A stretch of DNA of 8,500 bases from Flavobacteriaceae bacterium (GCA_947472705.1 CANJDA010000092.1:1-8500); one strand, 5' to 3'; shown: positions 1-7,568, numbered from the stretch's first letter. Program-made: numbers and translations. Notes: generated by a model from the sequence alone, not told the origin.

Positions 1-154
1 TATTACTTTAAAGAAGCCTTAATTATAATTTGAGTAAGGCTAATTTCTTAAATTTTATAAATTATTTTTGTAGGTATTTTATACTTTTAATTTGTGTATA
101 TATTCATTTCGTCGATTTTTTGTGCTTTTTAACGATTCATTAAAGAATACTGTC

Positions 155-162
155 TATTTTTG
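155..162 (+). promoter_or_regulatory. Candidate -7 box (TATTTTTG) upstream of the LamG/T9SS gene
   Basis: The octamer TATTTTTG matches the Bacteroidota -7 consensus TAnnTTTG at every fixed position. It lies 47 bases before the ATG at 210, which would give a leader of roughly 44 bases. No TTG lies 17-23 bases upstream (the nearest, at 120-122, is 32 bases away), so the -33 element is missing or degenerate. A second perfect TATTTTTG at 63-70 also lacks a well-spaced TTG. Such boxes arise by chance in AT-rich DNA, so this is a weak call. Confidence 0.3.
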
Positions 163-190
163 AATTGTCAATTATTTGTACAAAATAATT
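163..190. repeat. Two abutting inverted repeats in the leader of the LamG/T9SS gene
   Basis: AATTG-T-CAATT occupies 163-173. It overlaps by four bases a second imperfect palindrome at 170-190, whose core TTTGTACAAA (175-184) is perfect and whose AATTA/TAATT flanks pair if one A is bulged. The pair sits between the candidate -7 box (155-162) and the start codon at 210. It could be an operator or a 5' mRNA hairpin. AT-rich DNA produces short palindromes easily, so function is only inferred. Confidence 0.3.
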
Positions 191-209
191 TTCACTAAAA
201 CCCCAAACT

Positions 210-3200
210 ATGAAAAAATTATTACTAACCTCAGAAAAAAAATACTTCCTATTATTGGCAGTATTTGTGACAATGATTTCAAGTGGTCAAAATTATTATG
301 ATTCTTCAGGAAACATAATTTGGGATGCTACTTTAAATTCTGGTTATAACAACAATGTTACAATAATAGGTAGAGACGATACAGCCAGTCTGAATCAAAA
401 ACAACAAACTACAGCAACTTTTGGCATTGGTTTAGGAACCATCAGTGCATCTAATGCTACTAATACGAATACATTTCCAACTGACCGAATGTTTTTGGTT
501 TGGGGCGATGACAATTCTACTATGAACGATTCTGGAAGTGATTTAATTTTGACTTTTGGAGGAGTTAGTGGCATTACTACCTCAACCGATTTACCAAATA
601 AAAGATGGAAAATTGTAGAAACAGGTGGTGATGTTGGAACCACAAAAATATCTATTGCAACCAGTAATTTTAGTGGATTACCTGCTTTATCAGGAAATGA
701 TGTTTACGTAATGATAGTAGCAAATGATGCTGCTTTATCAACTAATGTTGAAACCGTATTTCTTAAAACTAATGGTACAAACCAAGAAGCTTATTATGAT
801 TTTGACGGAACTCAATTTTTTACATTTAGTGTGGCCCATGAAACTGTTCAACAAAAAAGTTTGACTTTTAACGGCACTGATAATGTTATGAAAATTGGTG
901 ATGTTAATAACTTGAATAGTAATTTTACTATGATGATGTGGGTAAGACCAACAGGTCAAAATAGTACTTCAACTGATAGAACTATTGTTTCAAAATACAA
1001 TGGCACTGCAGGTTTTAAAATGTATTTAACAACTGATAACAAAGTTCATGTTTCTTGGAATGGTACACATCTCGTTTCAAATACAATGCTTCCAAACTTA
1101 GAGTGGCATAACCTCTGTATTATAAACAGTGGTACAAGTCTTAAACTCTATATAGATGGTGTAAACGATAGTGGTGTAAGTTCTGCAATTCCTACTACCA
1201 ATACAAATACTTTTTCTATTGGGGCAGAATATAGAAATAAATCGGACATTAGAAATTATTTTAAAGGAGATATTGATGAGTTTAGACATTGGAGTAAAGC
1301 TCTTAATGCTACTCAAATCAGATTTATGTTAAATCAAGAAATACAACAAAATATTACTTCAACAAAAGGGGCAATAATCCCAAATAGTATTAGTAAAAAT
1401 GACATTAGTTCCATAAGTTGGACAAACTTAGTAGCTTATTATTCTATGAACTCTTTTATAGGAACTCATATTAATGATGATTCTAGCTACCACAACAGGG
1501 GTAATGTTTTTGTGTCAAGCAAAGTAACTGTTGATTCACAAACTGCACCAATTCCTTATAAAACAGCAGCTAATGGGCTTTGGTCAAGCAATGCTACATG
1601 GAGTAATGGTGCCTTACAGCAAATACCTTATTCTAGATCAATTGTAGATAATAATACAATGCTTAACTGGAACATTATAGAAACCAATCATAACGTAAAT
1701 TCTACAGGAAATAAAATCATTTTAGGATTAATTGTTAATAGTAATACTTTATCTGCAACTAATGACAGTAAAATTCAAGTATCCCATTATTTAAAATTAA
1801 ATGGTAAACTTTATTTGGTTGGGAAATCACAATTAATTCAAATAAACAATAGTGATTTAGATGTTACAAGTTCAGGTTCTTTAGAACGTGATCAAGCAGG
1901 TCAATCTAATAAATACAATTACAATTATTGGTCCTCACCTGTAAGCACCATAAACAATACATCTATAAACGATGGTTATACAATTGATGGTGTCATGAAA
2001 GATGGTACAGATCCCAATAATATTCAAAACATTTCATGGACAACCAATTACGATTCATTTGCTTCAAGTCCAATAAATTTAAGTAATTATTGGATATATA
2101 AATTTCAAAATGTTAGTAATAGTGCTGCCAATTGGTCCTATGTAGGTGAAAATGCAGCACTTTCTGCAGGACAAGGTTTTACTCTAAAAGGAAGTGATGC
2201 TGGAACTGCAACTCAAAATTATACCTTTGTTGGTAAACCAAATAATGGTACAATTACCTCACCCATTTCTGCAAACAACTTAAACTTATGTGGAAACCCT
2301 TATGCTTCAGCAATAAATGCCGATTTATTCATTAAAGACAACTCAAGTTCTATTACTGGAACACTTTACTTTTGGGAACATTATAGTACTAATAATTCTC
2401 ATATAACTCAATTATACCAAGGTGGTTATGCAACGAGAACATTAGTTGGTGGCACTCCTCCAGTATCTCCATCAGGTGTTAGTGGTTTAGGATCGAGTTC
2501 TAAAACTCCTGGTAGATGTATACCAGTAGGACAAGGATTTTTTGTTACTGGCTCAGGAGCTGGAGGAAACATCGTATTTAAAAACAATCAAAGAATATTC
2601 ATTAAAGAAGATAGTTCAAAATCAAACACTTTATTCAAAACAAGTAATTCTCTTGCCACTGTTGCTACTGGAGATGAGTTTGTTAATTCCGAAGATGATT
2701 TTACAACAGAATCGTTTATGAAATTGCATCTAGGCTTTAACTCTTCTGATAATTATCATAGACAAATTTTACTAGGTTTCATGGATGAAAATGCAACTTC
2801 AGGATTTGATAATGGATATGATGCCAAAAGCATTGAAATTCAAAATGATGACATGTATTTCCTAAATAATGATGAAAAATTAAACATTCAAGGAGAAGGT
2901 TATTTCAATGTAAATGCTGTTTACCCTCTTGGAGTAACTATTGCGCATCCAGGAGAAATATCGTTTGTTATTGATGAATTGGAGAACTTCCCTGATTCAC
3001 AAGAAGTATACATTTATGATAGTGTTACTGATGTTTATACAAGCATCAAAAACCAATCATTTACAGTTAGCTTACCTTTTGGAAACCATGATTATCGTTT
3101 TTCATTACGCTTTTCCAATCCAAATGCTTTAGGAACTATTCAAAACGATTTAGCTAACGGAATTACAATAACACATACACAGTCGAACAACATGTTGTCT

Positions 3201-3401
3201 ATTAAAAATGAAACTATAGATACTAATGTGAAAACTGTATTAGTTTATAATCTTGTTGGTCAAAATGTAATGTCTATACAATTAAATAATCAAAACCAAT
3301 CTACAATTCAAGTTCCAATTACAAATCTTAGCTCAGGTGCCTATATTGTAAAAGTAATTACTGACAAAGGTGATATAACCAAAAAAATTCTAGTAAAATG
3401 A
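210..3401 (+). CDS. Secreted LamG-domain protein with T9SS C-terminal sorting signal
   Basis: The 1063-residue product is predicted to cross the inner membrane by Sec and the outer membrane by the type IX secretion system, ending on the surface or outside the cell. Residues 1-27 form a signal peptide: KK near the start, hydrophobic YFLLLAVFV, and likely cleavage around SSGQ/N. Residues about 28-210 form a beta-rich module with the motif GRDDTASLNQKQ, which I recall from other flavobacterial secreted proteins. Residues about 213-375 are a LamG/concanavalin A-like fold (LTFNGTDNVMKIG, MMMWVRP, LKLYIDGV, GDIDEFRHWSKALNATQI). Residues about 450-800 are Asn/Ser/Thr-rich with a CGNPYASAINADLF segment. 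Residues about 830-970 form another beta module. The last ~85 residues are the sorting domain (VLVYNLVGQNV, LSSGAYIVKV, ITKKILVK). The region before the tail (GFDNGYDAKS, GEGYFNVNAVYPLGV) resembles ChiA-type (type C) proteins, so the subtype is unsettled. No catalytic domain is apparent; adhesion or glycan binding is an inference. Confidence 0.9.
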   Translation: MKKLLLTSEKKYFLLLAVFVTMISSGQNYYDSSGNIIWDATLNSGYNNNVTIIGRDDTASLNQKQQTTATFGIGLGTISASNATNTNTFPTDRMFLVWGDDNSTMNDSGSDLILTFGGVSGITTSTDLPNKRWKIVETGGDVGTTKISIATSNFSGLPALSGNDVYVMIVANDAALSTNVETVFLKTNGTNQEAYYDFDGTQFFTFSVAHETVQQKSLTFNGTDNVMKIGDVNNLNSNFTMMMWVRPTGQNSTSTDRTIVSKYNGTAGFKMYLTTDNKVHVSWNGTHLVSNTMLPNLEWHNLCIINSGTSLKLYIDGVNDSGVSSAIPTTNTNTFSIGAEYRNKSDIRNYFKGDIDEFRHWSKALNATQIRFMLNQEIQQNITSTKGAIIPNSISKNDISSISWTNLVAYYSMNSFIGTHINDDSSYHNRGNVFVSSKVTVDSQTAPIPYKTAANGLWSSNATWSNGALQQIPYSRSIVDNNTMLNWNIIETNHNVNSTGNKIILGLIVNSNTLSATNDSKIQVSHYLKLNGKLYLVGKSQLIQINNSDLDVTSSGSLERDQAGQSNKYNYNYWSSPVSTINNTSINDGYTIDGVMKDGTDPNNIQNISWTTNYDSFASSPINLSNYWIYKFQNVSNSAANWSYVGENAALSAGQGFTLKGSDAGTATQNYTFVGKPNNGTITSPISANNLNLCGNPYASAINADLFIKDNSSSITGTLYFWEHYSTNNSHITQLYQGGYATRTLVGGTPPVSPSGVSGLGSSSKTPGRCIPVGQGFFVTGSGAGGNIVFKNNQRIFIKEDSSKSNTLFKTSNSLATVATGDEFVNSEDDFTTESFMKLHLGFNSSDNYHRQILLGFMDENATSGFDNGYDAKSIEIQNDDMYFLNNDEKLNIQGEGYFNVNAVYPLGVTIAHPGEISFVIDELENFPDSQEVYIYDSVTDVYTSIKNQSFTVSLPFGNHDYRFSLRFSNPNALGTIQNDLANGITITHTQSNNMLSIKNETIDTNVKTVLVYNLVGQNVMSIQLNNQNQSTIQVPITNLSSGAYIVKVITDKGDITKKILVK

Positions 3402-3428
3402 TTTTATTTATCATTTATATAACAATAA

Positions 3429-3454
3429 AAAAGCTCCCAGTAATGGGAGCTTTT
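3429..3454. terminator. Bidirectional rho-independent terminator between the LamG gene and hisS
   Basis: An 11-bp perfect stem pairs AAAAGCTCCCA (3429-3439) with TGGGAGCTTTT (3444-3454) around a GTAA loop. The A-run on the left and the T-run on the right give a U-tract when the hairpin is read from either strand. It lies 27 bases after the stop of the upstream plus-strand gene and 58 bases beyond the stop of minus-strand hisS, which is where a shared terminator for convergent genes should be. This is the clearest non-coding signal in the window. Confidence 0.88.
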
Positions 3455-3512
3455 AATTCTAAAACTAATAATTTTTATAATAAGAATTTTAAAGTCTAAT
3501 GCAACGGAATGT

Positions 3513-4871
3513 TTAGAAAAACTTTATAAAATCTTGTTTTAAATCCAATTGAAATTGTTCTCCTAAAATTACATCTTTTACAACACAATTATAACCATTA
3601 ATCTCCTTCACTACAAAAGGAATTCTTTTGCGTTCAGCATATTTAAATTGTTTGTCAATCTTTGCCTCATCAGGATACATTTCAACTTTAATATTTTTAC
3701 TCCTTAAAAAAGCTACGGCCTTCATAGCTTCATAAGCCTGGTTTTCGCCATTATTTAAAAACAACACTTTGGTAACAGTTGTAACGGTATCTGGAAAAAG
3801 ATTCAATTCTTCTAAGACTAAATATATTCGATCTAAACCAAAAGAAATACCGACTCCACTCATGTTTTTCAACCCGAAAATTCCGGTCAAATCATCATAA
3901 CGTCCACCACCACCTATAGAGCCCATGGCAACACCATCTGGGGCCGATACTTCAAAAATAGCTCCTGTGTAATAATTCAGTCCTCGAGCCAAAGTTACAT
4001 CCAAATCTATATTAGCTATTTGCAAACCAAGTTCAGTTACATTATCGCAAATAAAACGCAACTCCTCAATTCCTTTTTTCCCTTCTTCAGAAGTAGAAAG
4101 TAAAATGCCTAATTTTTCTATTTTCTGCTGAATCGTACCCGTAAAACTAAATAACGGTTCAAGTTTAACCAAAGCCAATTCAGATATACCTTTTTCTAAC
4201 ATTTCTTTCTTAACTCCTTCTTCTCCTACTTTATCAAGTTTATCTAAAGCCACAGTGAAATCGATTAATTTATCTGAAGCTCCAATAACTTCAGCAATTC
4301 CGGATAATATTTTGCGATTATTGATTTTGATGGTGACTTCTTTCAATCCTAACTCGGCAAAAACAGAATCGTATAATTGTATCAACTCAACTTCTTGCCA
4401 CAACGAGGTAGATCCTACCACATCAGCATCACATTGATAAAACTCTCTGAATCTTCCTTTTTGAGGACGGTCAGCTCGCCAAACCGGTTGAATTTGATAT
4501 CTTTTAAATGGAAATTCTATCTCTCCTTGGTGTTGCACCACATAACGAGCAAAAGGAACTGTAAGATCATATCGTAAAGCTTTTTCAGATATTTTTCCAG
4601 TTAATTTTTTATAATTAATTGATTGCAATTCCTCAACAGGTACTTTATCTAAATAATCCCCAGAATTCAATATCTTGAAAATTAGCCTATCCCCTTCTTC
4701 GCCATATTTTCCCATAAGGGTTTCTGAGTTTTCAAACGAAGGCGTTTCTATAGGTTGGTAACCATATTTTTCAAAATGGTTACGCATTATAGTCATAATA
4801 TAGTTACGCTTAGCAACCTCAGCGGGTGAAAAATCTCTGGTACCTTTAGGAATACTTGGTTTTTGTGCCAT
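3513..4871 (-). CDS. hisS: Histidyl-tRNA synthetase
   Basis: This class II aminoacyl-tRNA synthetase charges tRNA-His with histidine using ATP in the cytoplasm. Its 452 residues fit the Bacteroidota enzymes and are slightly longer than the E. coli one. Visible landmarks are PKGTRDFSP at 8-16 (motif 1 region), RYDLTVPFARYV at 100-111, motif 2 RYQIQPVWRADRPQKGRFREFYQCD at 124-148 (read in two parts), the histidine-specific LARGLNYYTG at 294-303, GGGRYDDL at 321-328 and motif 3 GVGISFGLDRI at 339-349. The C-terminal ~90 residues are the anticodon-binding domain. The ATG at 4871 places MAQKPSIPKGTRDF at the N-terminus as in homologues. Motif 2 and RYDLT resemble the eukaryotic-type HisRS more than E. 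coli, which is known for Bacteroidota. The gene is probably monocistronic, diverging from the ABC permease and ending before the shared terminator. Confidence 0.97.
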   Translation of the reverse strand: MAQKPSIPKGTRDFSPAEVAKRNYIMTIMRNHFEKYGYQPIETPSFENSETLMGKYGEEGDRLIFKILNSGDYLDKVPVEELQSINYKKLTGKISEKALRYDLTVPFARYVVQHQGEIEFPFKRYQIQPVWRADRPQKGRFREFYQCDADVVGSTSLWQEVELIQLYDSVFAELGLKEVTIKINNRKILSGIAEVIGASDKLIDFTVALDKLDKVGEEGVKKEMLEKGISELALVKLEPLFSFTGTIQQKIEKLGILLSTSEEGKKGIEELRFICDNVTELGLQIANIDLDVTLARGLNYYTGAIFEVSAPDGVAMGSIGGGGRYDDLTGIFGLKNMSGVGISFGLDRIYLVLEELNLFPDTVTTVTKVLFLNNGENQAYEAMKAVAFLRSKNIKVEMYPDEAKIDKQFKYAERKRIPFVVKEINGYNCVVKDVILGEQFQLDLKQDFIKFF

Positions 4872-4902
4872 CTTAATAAATATGAATTTTGAATTCGTTT
4901 TG

Positions 4903-4936
4903 CAAATATCTTATTTTTTAAAGCTAATTTATACAA
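4903..4936 (-). promoter_or_regulatory. Candidate hisS promoter
   Basis: On the minus strand TTG (4936-4934) is followed after 23 bases by GATATTTG (4910-4903), which matches seven of the eight positions of TAnnTTTG. Transcription would begin near 4899, leaving a leader of about 28 bases before the ATG at 4871. The spacing is at the upper end of the 17-23 bases reported for Flavobacterium. The leader has no Shine-Dalgarno motif, as is normal for the phylum. Confidence 0.42.
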
Positions 4937-4949
4937 CCTTTCCATATTC

Positions 4950-4983
4950 TTGTAACAAATGCTGTAATTTAGTGTCAAATTTG
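4950..4983 (+). promoter_or_regulatory. Candidate promoter of the ABC permease gene
   Basis: TTG at 4950-4952 and CAAATTTG at 4976-4983 are separated by 23 bases, and the octamer matches TAnnTTTG at all but its first position. The box ends four bases before the ATG at 4988, so the predicted transcription start falls at or next to the start codon, giving a leaderless mRNA. A competing box, TAATTTAG at 4965-4972, matches as well but has no TTG at suitable spacing. Confidence 0.38.
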
Positions 4984-4987
4984 CGTC

Positions 4988-6232
4988 ATGATTGGATTAT
5001 TAAGAGAAAATATAAAAATTGCAATGGGTTCTATTCGAACTCAGCTACTTCGTACCATCTTTACCATTGTAATAATTGGATTGGGGATTACTGTTTTGGT
5101 TTGTATACTAACAGTGGTAGCTGCTTTTGGCAACTCTATGAACACCAGTTTTGCTTCGATGGGCTCCAATACGTTTAACATCAGTCAATATGAGAACAGA
5201 AGTCGGAGACATGGTGGCAATGAAGTTCAAAAAATTAATCCGATTATAACTTACCCTGAAGCTAAGGCTTTTAAAGAAACTTATAATTATCCTTTTACAC
5301 AAACTTCTCTTTCATTCGTAGCTACTTCTTCAGCCGAAGTGAAATATGAAAATCAAAAAACCGATCCAGAAATTTCTGTTTTGGGAATAGACGAATATTA
5401 TTTACCTAACTCTGGTACCGAAATTACTGAAGGTAGAAATTTCAACACATTTGACATTTCAAACAATGTGTTTTCTTGTGTGGTTGGTTCTGATTTTGCA
5501 TCCAAAGGGCTGTTTAAAGATATTAATCCCATTGGTAAAACACTTTCCATTCGTGGGGCTAAATTCAAAGTAATTGGTGTATTAAAAGAAAAAGGTTCCA
5601 CTTTTGGTAACAGTCAGGATTTACGAGTAATGATTCCTATTCAAGTTGCTCGCTCTATGTTTTCGGCGCCTAATATAAACTACACTTTAAGTTCCATGAT
5701 AAGTAAAACCGAATTGTTGGATCAAGCTGTTGACAATGCATTAATTACCATGCGAAAAATAAGAAAACTAAATCCAGTTGAGGAAAATAATTTTTCCATT
5801 TCAAGAAGCGATGATTTGATTAATAGAATCTCAAGTATAACAGGTTTTCTAGGAGGATTTGCTTGGATAGTTGGGATGATTACCATACTTGGTTCATCTA
5901 TCGCTTTAATGAATATAATGCTGGTTTCGGTAACCGAAAGGACTCGAGAAATTGGTGTTAGAAAAGCGTTAGGAGCTAAAAAAAGCACCATAGCTTTTCA
6001 GTTTTTTATCGAAACCTTATTTATCAGTCAGATTGGTTGTATTGTTGGAATTATTTTTGGGGTTATCTTTGGTTATTTTATAGCGAATTATTTCAAATTT
6101 GAATTTGTAACACCAATCTATGCTATTACAGCTGCCGTATTAACAACTATTATTGTGGCATTAGTTTCGGGTTTATATCCTGCTATAAAGGCATCTCGCC
6201 TTGACCCAATTGAAGCCTTACGCTATGAATAG
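4988..6232 (+). CDS. ABC transporter permease, MacB/FtsX family
   Basis: This 414-residue inner-membrane protein has the four-helix layout of MacB/LolC/FtsX permeases. TM1 is at about 22-46, followed by a periplasmic MacB_PCD-like domain (about 50-280). The FtsX domain then has TM2 at about 287-314, TM3 at about 340-368 and TM4 at about 376-396. Just after TM2 the cytoplasmic loop reads SVTERTREIGVRKALGAKKS (314-333), the conserved segment contacting the ATPase. The C-terminus SGLYPAIKASRLDPIEALRYE is also diagnostic. Family members work as mechanotransmission permeases in macrolide or peptide efflux, lipoprotein release or cell-envelope signalling; the substrate cannot be read from the sequence. 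No ATPase or HlyD-type adaptor gene lies alongside: it is flanked by divergent hisS and convergent prmC, so its partner must be encoded elsewhere. The ATG at 4988 gives the expected short cytoplasmic N-terminus. Confidence 0.93.
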   Translation: MIGLLRENIKIAMGSIRTQLLRTIFTIVIIGLGITVLVCILTVVAAFGNSMNTSFASMGSNTFNISQYENRSRRHGGNEVQKINPIITYPEAKAFKETYNYPFTQTSLSFVATSSAEVKYENQKTDPEISVLGIDEYYLPNSGTEITEGRNFNTFDISNNVFSCVVGSDFASKGLFKDINPIGKTLSIRGAKFKVIGVLKEKGSTFGNSQDLRVMIPIQVARSMFSAPNINYTLSSMISKTELLDQAVDNALITMRKIRKLNPVEENNFSISRSDDLINRISSITGFLGGFAWIVGMITILGSSIALMNIMLVSVTERTREIGVRKALGAKKSTIAFQFFIETLFISQIGCIVGIIFGVIFGYFIANYFKFEFVTPIYAITAAVLTTIIVALVSGLYPAIKASRLDPIEALRYE

Positions 6233-6236
6233 TTTT

Positions 6237-7082
6237 TTATAATAAGGCAAAAACCATTCTGTCATTTCCATAAATATCTTTGAGAAGTTGAACTCTATTA
6301 AATCCGTAATGCTCAACTAATGCTACCGTTTCTTTGCCGAGGTATTGATTGATTTCGAAATACAATTGACCGTTTGGGTTTAAGTTTTTCTTCGCTAACT
6401 CTAGAATTTTTCTATAAAAAAGCAAAGCATCATCATCTTCTACAAACAAAGCCAAATGGGGTTCAAACTCTAAAACATTGGGGTCAATCTCAACTTTCTC
6501 CAAATTGCGAACATAGGGTGGATTGGAAACTATTAAATCAAATTGTTCTTCTAAATCAACTGTTTCCAAAATGTTTTTAAGTAGAAAATTTATTTCTACT
6601 TTATTAAGCTTAGCATTTTTTTTAGCAGTAATCAAAGCATTCTCCGAAACGTCAATAGCATATACTTCAGCATATGGTAAATTCTTTTTTAAAGCAATGG
6701 GGATACAGCCATTACCAGTTCCAATGTCTAATATTTTGAGTGAATTTGTGTTTTGTTTATTGGATAAAATCAGTTTAACTAATTCCTCTGTTTCTGGCCT
6801 TGGAATTAACACATTTTCATTAACCAAAAAAGGCAATCCATAAAATTCGGTTTCACCTAAAATATACTGAATGGGTTTTTGATTTTTCAATTCGACTATA
6901 ACATTATTCCAACGCAACAATTGCCCGTTGTCTATTTCCATATTTGGATTTAGTGCTAAGTCGATTCTCTTTTTTCCATGAAAATTCTCCAAAACAAGGT
7001 AAAAGAAACTTTCAATCTCTTTTTCATCATACAAATTCGTAAGTTCTTGGAAGAAAGTGGTTTTGTAGTTTTTAATTAGCAT
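6237..7082 (-). CDS. prmC: Peptide chain release factor N5-glutamine methyltransferase PrmC (HemK)
   Basis: PrmC methylates the glutamine of the GGQ motif in release factors RF1 and RF2 using S-adenosylmethionine, which improves translation termination. The 281 residues match the family length. An N-terminal helical domain (about 1-75) that docks the release factor is followed by the linker QYILGETEFYGLPF (72-85) and LIPRPETEELV (92-102). The Rossmann methyltransferase domain carries the SAM-binding ILDIGTGNGCIPIAL (117-131) and the catalytic NPPY (187-190) that holds the target glutamine. The ATG at 7082 directly abuts the TAG stop of the upstream acetyltransferase gene, so the two are almost certainly cotranscribed and probably translationally coupled. 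It ends 4 bp from the convergent permease stop, with no clear terminator between. The old name hemK reflects a mistaken link to haem synthesis. Confidence 0.96.
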   Translation of the reverse strand: MLIKNYKTTFFQELTNLYDEKEIESFFYLVLENFHGKKRIDLALNPNMEIDNGQLLRWNNVIVELKNQKPIQYILGETEFYGLPFLVNENVLIPRPETEELVKLILSNKQNTNSLKILDIGTGNGCIPIALKKNLPYAEVYAIDVSENALITAKKNAKLNKVEINFLLKNILETVDLEEQFDLIVSNPPYVRNLEKVEIDPNVLEFEPHLALFVEDDDALLFYRKILELAKKNLNPNGQLYFEINQYLGKETVALVEHYGFNRVQLLKDIYGNDRMVFALL

Positions 7083-7568
7083 CTATAATTTCTTTATCAT
7101 CCAAATGGGACAAGTCGTATGTCCAGTGTTTCCAATAGGTTCACAAAGATATTCAAATCCTACTTTTTTGTATAAACTTTGAGCTGTTATCATTTCTGGT
7201 AAGGTTTCGAGGTAGCATTTTTCGTAACCAAATTCGATAGCTTTTTCTAAGCATTTTTCAATCATTTGTAGCCCAATTCCTTTGCCTCTTGCTTCTTTTA
7301 AGAAATACATTTTTTGCAATTCACAAATATTCTCCATTGAATTTTCAAGTTGGTCTACTCCCGCTCCACCTATAATTTTCCCATTATCATCAACTACAAA
7401 ATATATTGCTCGAGGTTTATCATAAGATTCAAACATAAAATCCAATTGCTTATCTGCAAAGGCAGTTCCCGATTTTGGATAATCATCTGAAATAAAAACT
7501 TCTCGAATAACAGCAGCTATTTGCGCATTATCCTCCTTTTTTATTTCTCTAATTCTTATGCTGTCCAT
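7083..7568 (-). CDS. GNAT family N-acetyltransferase
   Basis: This 161-residue protein is a single GNAT domain, which transfers an acetyl group from acetyl-CoA to an amine. It begins with the typical IRIREIKKEDNAQIAAVI. It has a beta4 strand ELQKMYFL (83-90) followed by the acetyl-CoA pyrophosphate loop ARGKGIGLQMI (93-103), fitting the R/QxxGxG/A pattern. The C-terminal half YEKCYLETLPEMITAQSLYKKVGFEYL (115-141, read in two parts) is the usual beta5-alpha4 segment with a conserved tyrosine before KVGF. The substrate is unknown. It is the first gene of a two-gene minus-strand unit with prmC, abutting it without any spacer, so a role in protein or ribosome modification is possible but only guilt by association. 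The ATG at 7568 is 28 bp from the preferred ribD start, so any promoter must overlap the divergent gene. A TAGTTTTA box (7578-7571) lies two bases upstream. Confidence 0.93.
   Translation of the reverse strand: MDSIRIREIKKEDNAQIAAVIREVFISDDYPKSGTAFADKQLDFMFESYDKPRAIYFVVDDNGKIIGGAGVDQLENSMENICELQKMYFLKEARGKGIGLQMIEKCLEKAIEFGYEKCYLETLPEMITAQSLYKKVGFEYLCEPIGNTGHTTCPIWMIKKL

Noticed and set aside
15..41. Inverted repeat AGCCTTA/TAAGGCT as terminator of a gene to the left
   Set aside because: The stem is 7 bp with a 13-base loop and only a broken T-run follows. No coding sequence enters from the left edge, so it cannot be tied to a gene.
395..1316. Minus-strand ORFs of 72-82 codons inside the LamG/T9SS gene
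   Set aside because: They lie antisense to a well-supported coding frame, resemble no family I know, and have no promoter or neighbour of their own.
3455..3488. AATTCT/AGAATT inverted repeat beyond the main terminator
   Set aside because: A 6-bp AT-rich stem with a 22-base loop is too weak, and the strong hairpin at 3429-3454 already accounts for termination.
4255..4577. Plus-strand ORFs of 60-66 codons within hisS
   Set aside because: They overlap conserved motif 2 of hisS on the opposite strand and are best explained as shadows of its codon usage.
4882..5178. 98-codon plus-strand ORF overlapping the permease start
   Set aside because: It reads through the divergent promoter region and the permease N-terminus in another frame, and its composition is Cys/Tyr/Asn-rich and non-protein-like.
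6523..6843. Plus-strand 106-codon ORF opposite prmC
   Set aside because: It has apparent hydrophobic stretches, but they are the antisense of the PrmC SAM-binding and linker motifs. There is no independent evidence of coding.
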